Shown here one piece after another: positions 29,230 to 31,326 of a stretch of DNA of 31,326 nt. The translations under genes were made by a program, and so were the position numbers. Every line of letters starts with the position of its first letter. Positions within the stretch are counted from its first letter, which is position 1. The notes below the pieces were generated by a model. It searched no databases. It was not told where the DNA came from and saw nothing but the letters and a program-made list of their open reading frames with translations. Origin of the DNA: CAYTZO01 sp964442525 (GTDB taxonomy: Bacteria; Patescibacteriota; Microgenomatia; UBA10105; UBA927); contig CAYTZO010000007.1 in the NCBI GenBank assembly GCA_964442525.1, forward strand, positions 1 to 31,326. The letters are read 5' to 3'.

Positions 29230-30753
29230 TCATTCCCACTCGATCGTCCCTGGAGGCTTAGTCGTGATATCGTAGACCACGCGGGAGACGCCCGGGACCG
29301 TGTTCACAATCCGGGAAGACATCCGTTGGAGGAGGTCATAGGGAAGCTCTGCCCATGTGCCGGTCATGCGATCTTTTGAGACAACACACCGGATCGCGAT
29401 GACTTCGCCAAATCCTCTCCCATCACCGCGTACCGCTGTTGATCGCGCGCCCGTTGCGACCGCAAAAGAGTGCAGAACGTTCTCATACCAATGAGCGCGT
29501 TTCATCTCTTCAACAACAATATTGTCTGCTGCCCGCACCATCGCGAGCCGCTCCTTTGTCACGCTGCCGACAATGCGGATTGCGTAGCCGGGCCCGGGGT
29601 GCGGCTGCTGAGAGATAAAGTGGTCGGGAATACTCATCTGCCGCGCAAGGAGCCGTACCTGGTCAGTATAGAGTTCTCGCAAGGGTTCAATGAGTTGAAG
29701 TTTCATGCGTTTGGGAAGCCCGCCGACATTGTGGTGGGATTTAATGGTGTCCGCGTGTTTGGTTCCTTTGGATTCAATGACATCTGAATAGATTGTCCCT
29801 TGGACGAGGAACCCAACTTTTTTGAGGCGTTTGAGTTCATGCTCAAAGAAATCAATGTAAAGTTTGCCGATGATTTTCCGTTTTTTCTCGGGGTCAGTAA
29901 CACCAGAAAGAGCTTTAAGAAATTGTTTTTCGCAGTTGCGGACGATCGGCTTGATGCCCAGCGATGTATTGAAGTATGAAACCACGTGTCCGGTGGTTCC
30001 CGGGCGCATGAGTCCGCTTTCAATGTGAATGGGAATGAGCCGGTTGCCAATCGCGCGGGCGACCAGTGTTGCCGCGACCGTCGAATCAAGCCCGCCGGAG
30101 ACAGCAGCGATGGCCAATGCATCTCCGATAGTTTCTTTGATGTCAGAGATCATTTCATAGGTATAGGAATCTATGCTTTTGAGCTGCGTTTTAACGCCAC
30201 AGATAATAAGAAAATTTTTGAGAATGAGCGTACCATGTTCCGTGTGCTCGACTTCCGGATGAAACTGGACGCAATAAATTTTCTTTTTTTCATTCGTCAT
30301 GGCTGCGGCAGAAATTGTTTCCGTTTGGCCGACGAGGGAAAATTCGGGGGGAGGGGCGACGACCGTATCTCCATGACTCATCCATACGCGCGAGTGCGGG
30401 GAAACAGAATCGAACATGCGGGTTTTTCCGTTAATAATAAGTGTTGCAGGACCAAACTCCTTGACTCTGCCTGGTTTTACATTTCCCCCCAATACGTATG
30501 CAGTAAGTTGCATACCATAACAAATGGCGAGCATTGGAATGCCGAGTTCAAATATTTTCCTCTCAAGAGTGGGTGCGTCTTTTTCATATACTGATGCTGG
30601 CCCGCCGGATAGTACGATACCTGCCGGTCGAAGTTCCCCCACTTTTGTCAATGCGGCATTCGGAGAGATGATTTTTACTTCCGTCCCGAGTTCGCGCAGG
30701 CGCCTGGCTATCAGGTGAGCGGTCTGTGAACCGAAATCAACGAGAAGTATCAT
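29230..30753 (-). CDS. guaA: GMP synthase (glutamine-hydrolysing)
   Basis: A 507-aa enzyme that converts XMP to GMP with ATP and glutamine. The glutaminase domain has Cys78 (AICYGMQ), His165 and Glu167 (VQFHPEVEH). The ATP pyrophosphatase P-loop is SGGLDST (219-225). The dimerisation domain ends in the conserved RVVYDITTKPPGTIEWE. All domains are present at normal length. It starts 6 bp after a phosphoribosyltransferase gene; together they could turn a salvaged base into GMP. Confidence 0.97.
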   Translation of the reverse strand: MILLVDFGSQTAHLIARRLRELGTEVKIISPNAALTKVGELRPAGIVLSGGPASVYEKDAPTLERKIFELGIPMLAICYGMQLTAYVLGGNVKPGRVKEFGPATLIINGKTRMFDSVSPHSRVWMSHGDTVVAPPPEFSLVGQTETISAAAMTNEKKKIYCVQFHPEVEHTEHGTLILKNFLIICGVKTQLKSIDSYTYEMISDIKETIGDALAIAAVSGGLDSTVAATLVARAIGNRLIPIHIESGLMRPGTTGHVVSYFNTSLGIKPIVRNCEKQFLKALSGVTDPEKKRKIIGKLYIDFFEHELKRLKKVGFLVQGTIYSDVIESKGTKHADTIKSHHNVGGLPKRMKLQLIEPLRELYTDQVRLLARQMSIPDHFISQQPHPGPGYAIRIVGSVTKERLAMVRAADNIVVEEMKRAHWYENVLHSFAVATGARSTAVRGDGRGFGEVIAIRCVVSKDRMTGTWAELPYDLLQRMSSRIVNTVPGVSRVVYDITTKPPGTIEWE

Positions 30754-30759
30754 ATGAGT

Positions 30760-31326
30760 TTATGCTAAAACAATTTTGTCATGCGGACCAATTTCCGTGA
30801 CGCGAATGCAGGAAAAAACTTTTATTCCGAGGGTACCAACATAATCAAGTCCCCCCTGAAACATTTTATCAAACAGGACCGCATAACCGACTACGGTAAC
30901 GCCGCGCTTGAGAAGTCCTCCCACAATATGGTAGCCGGTTTCCCCGGTTGCGCAGACGTCATCGAGGACCAGCACGCGGTCTCCCTTCTGAACGAAGGAG
31001 AGGTTGATGCCTGAAAATACCCGGGTGAGTCCGGTGCTGGTTGTGAAGGATTCGACCTCTTCCCGGTACACGTCCTTCCAACTGGTTGGAATGTTTTGGT
31101 CTTTGCGCGAGGCATGGAGGCGGACATCTTTATCAAGTGCTAGGGCCACTGCCGTTGCCAAATAGTTGCCGGAATGGGGGATGCCGTGAATGACAGAAAT
31201 CTCGTCATTTTTAAATTGATTGGCAATAACTGAAGCAGCAGTACTCAGTACTGAGGGTTTCATGCGGAGGTTGAATGACGAAACGGAGATGTATCCGCGT
31301 TCGGGATCAAGGATTTTCGCGTCACG
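30760..31326 (-). CDS. Type I phosphoribosyltransferase, 5' end beyond the window
   Basis: At least 188 aa are visible. The PRPP-binding motif is VLVLDDVCATGETG. VIHGIPHSGNYLATAVALAL is the earlier loop of purine phosphoribosyltransferases. An internal ATG at 31263 could serve as start. However, the frame stays open to the window edge and the upstream residues (RGYISVSSFNLRMKPSVL) read like the conserved N-terminal segment of adenine/xanthine-type enzymes, so the gene is treated as cut by the edge. Next to guaA, a xanthine, guanine or hypoxanthine salvage enzyme is likely; the base is not determined. Confidence 0.8.
   Translation of the reverse strand, partial: RDAKILDPERGYISVSSFNLRMKPSVLSTAASVIANQFKNDEISVIHGIPHSGNYLATAVALALDKDVRLHASRKDQNIPTSWKDVYREEVESFTTSTGLTRVFSGINLSFVQKGDRVLVLDDVCATGETGYHIVGGLLKRGVTVVGYAVLFDKMFQGGLDYVGTLGIKVFSCIRVTEIGPHDKIVLA

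Noticed and set aside
29986..30594. Plus-strand open frame of about 200 codons opposite guaA
   Set aside because: Antisense to the catalytic domains of GuaA; no promoter, SD or recognisable protein pattern.
1..31326. Alternative genetic code (TGA as Gly) seen in some CPR
   Set aside because: Several conserved genes end properly at TGA (for example the first permease at 4640 and guaA at 29230) and no gene needs read-through.
1..31326. CRISPR array, tRNA or rRNA genes, prophage
   Set aside because: I saw no regularly spaced repeats, no tRNA arm pattern and no phage structural or integrase genes.

Overview
The window is a gene-dense (about 39 protein genes), mid-GC stretch of a bacterial chromosome. 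TGA is used as an ordinary stop. Many genes abut or overlap, untranslated regions are very short, and the envelope genes show a surface membrane without obvious outer-membrane partners. Two class A PBPs in tandem, several small exported proteins with N-terminal anchors and no lipobox, a signal peptidase carrying an extra exported domain, a short RRM protein, GapN-type glyceraldehyde-3-phosphate oxidation and purine salvage/GMP genes together suggest a Candidatus Patescibacteria (CPR) genome, perhaps Microgenomates-like. This lineage call is an inference from gene content; no rRNA or ribosomal protein gene is present to fix it.

Layout. 1-1.6 kb: signal peptidase I fused to a CAP-like domain. 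1.6-5.5 kb: a Fur-family regulator with a 7-1-7 operator inside its promoter, followed by a metal ABC importer (binding protein, ATPase, two permeases) whose ligand residues look Mn/Fe-like. 5.5-8.3 kb, minus strand: adaptor, FtsX-like permease and ATPase of a DevBCA/MacAB-type exporter. 8.5-11.3 kb: a CsoR/RcnR-family regulator with a GC-rich inverted-repeat operator, heading a tightly coupled seven-gene operon (Cys/His-tailed small membrane protein, DsbD/CcdA-like thiol membrane protein, HMA metallochaperone, thioredoxin-like protein, two small membrane proteins) and ending in a clear terminator. 11.4-12.2 kb: a lycopene-cyclase-like membrane gene bracketed by a perfect 23-bp inverted repeat. 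12.2-14.9 kb, minus strand: UppP, then MetK under a SAM-I riboswitch with terminator, and a GNAT acetyltransferase. 15-17.5 kb: RidA, cytidine deaminase, HxlR regulator divergent from a LUD protein across a perfect palindrome, phosphoglycerate mutase. 17.5-21.5 kb: exported and membrane proteins including an RnfD/NqrB-like protein, an RRM protein with a long leader, a YkuK-type RNase H-fold protein and a cupredoxin. 21.5-26.2 kb, minus strand: two paralogous class A PBPs. 26.3-29.2 kb: Mn-type superoxide dismutase, PP2C phosphatase, GapN. 29.2-31.3 kb, minus strand: GMP synthase and a phosphoribosyltransferase cut by the window edge.

How it fits together. The strongest themes are metal and redox homeostasis (Mn/Fe importer, CsoR-controlled thiol/metal operon, cupredoxin, SOD, HxlR-LUD), cell-wall building (UppP, two PBPs, signal peptidase) and core metabolism (GapN, GpmA, MetK, GuaA, Cdd). 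Two genome-style patterns recur. At least ten start codons lie only 6-10 nt downstream of a good -10 box, implying leaderless or near-leaderless mRNAs. Six convergent gene pairs end within 3 bp of each other or overlap, without visible terminators.

The best candidate for a little-described system is the CsoR-headed operon at 8.5-11.3 kb. It has a copper-type operator and a metallochaperone, but no P-type ATPase; a DsbD-family electron carrier takes that place. No gene-free stretch longer than 300 bp exists; the longest (14246-14468) is the metK riboswitch leader.
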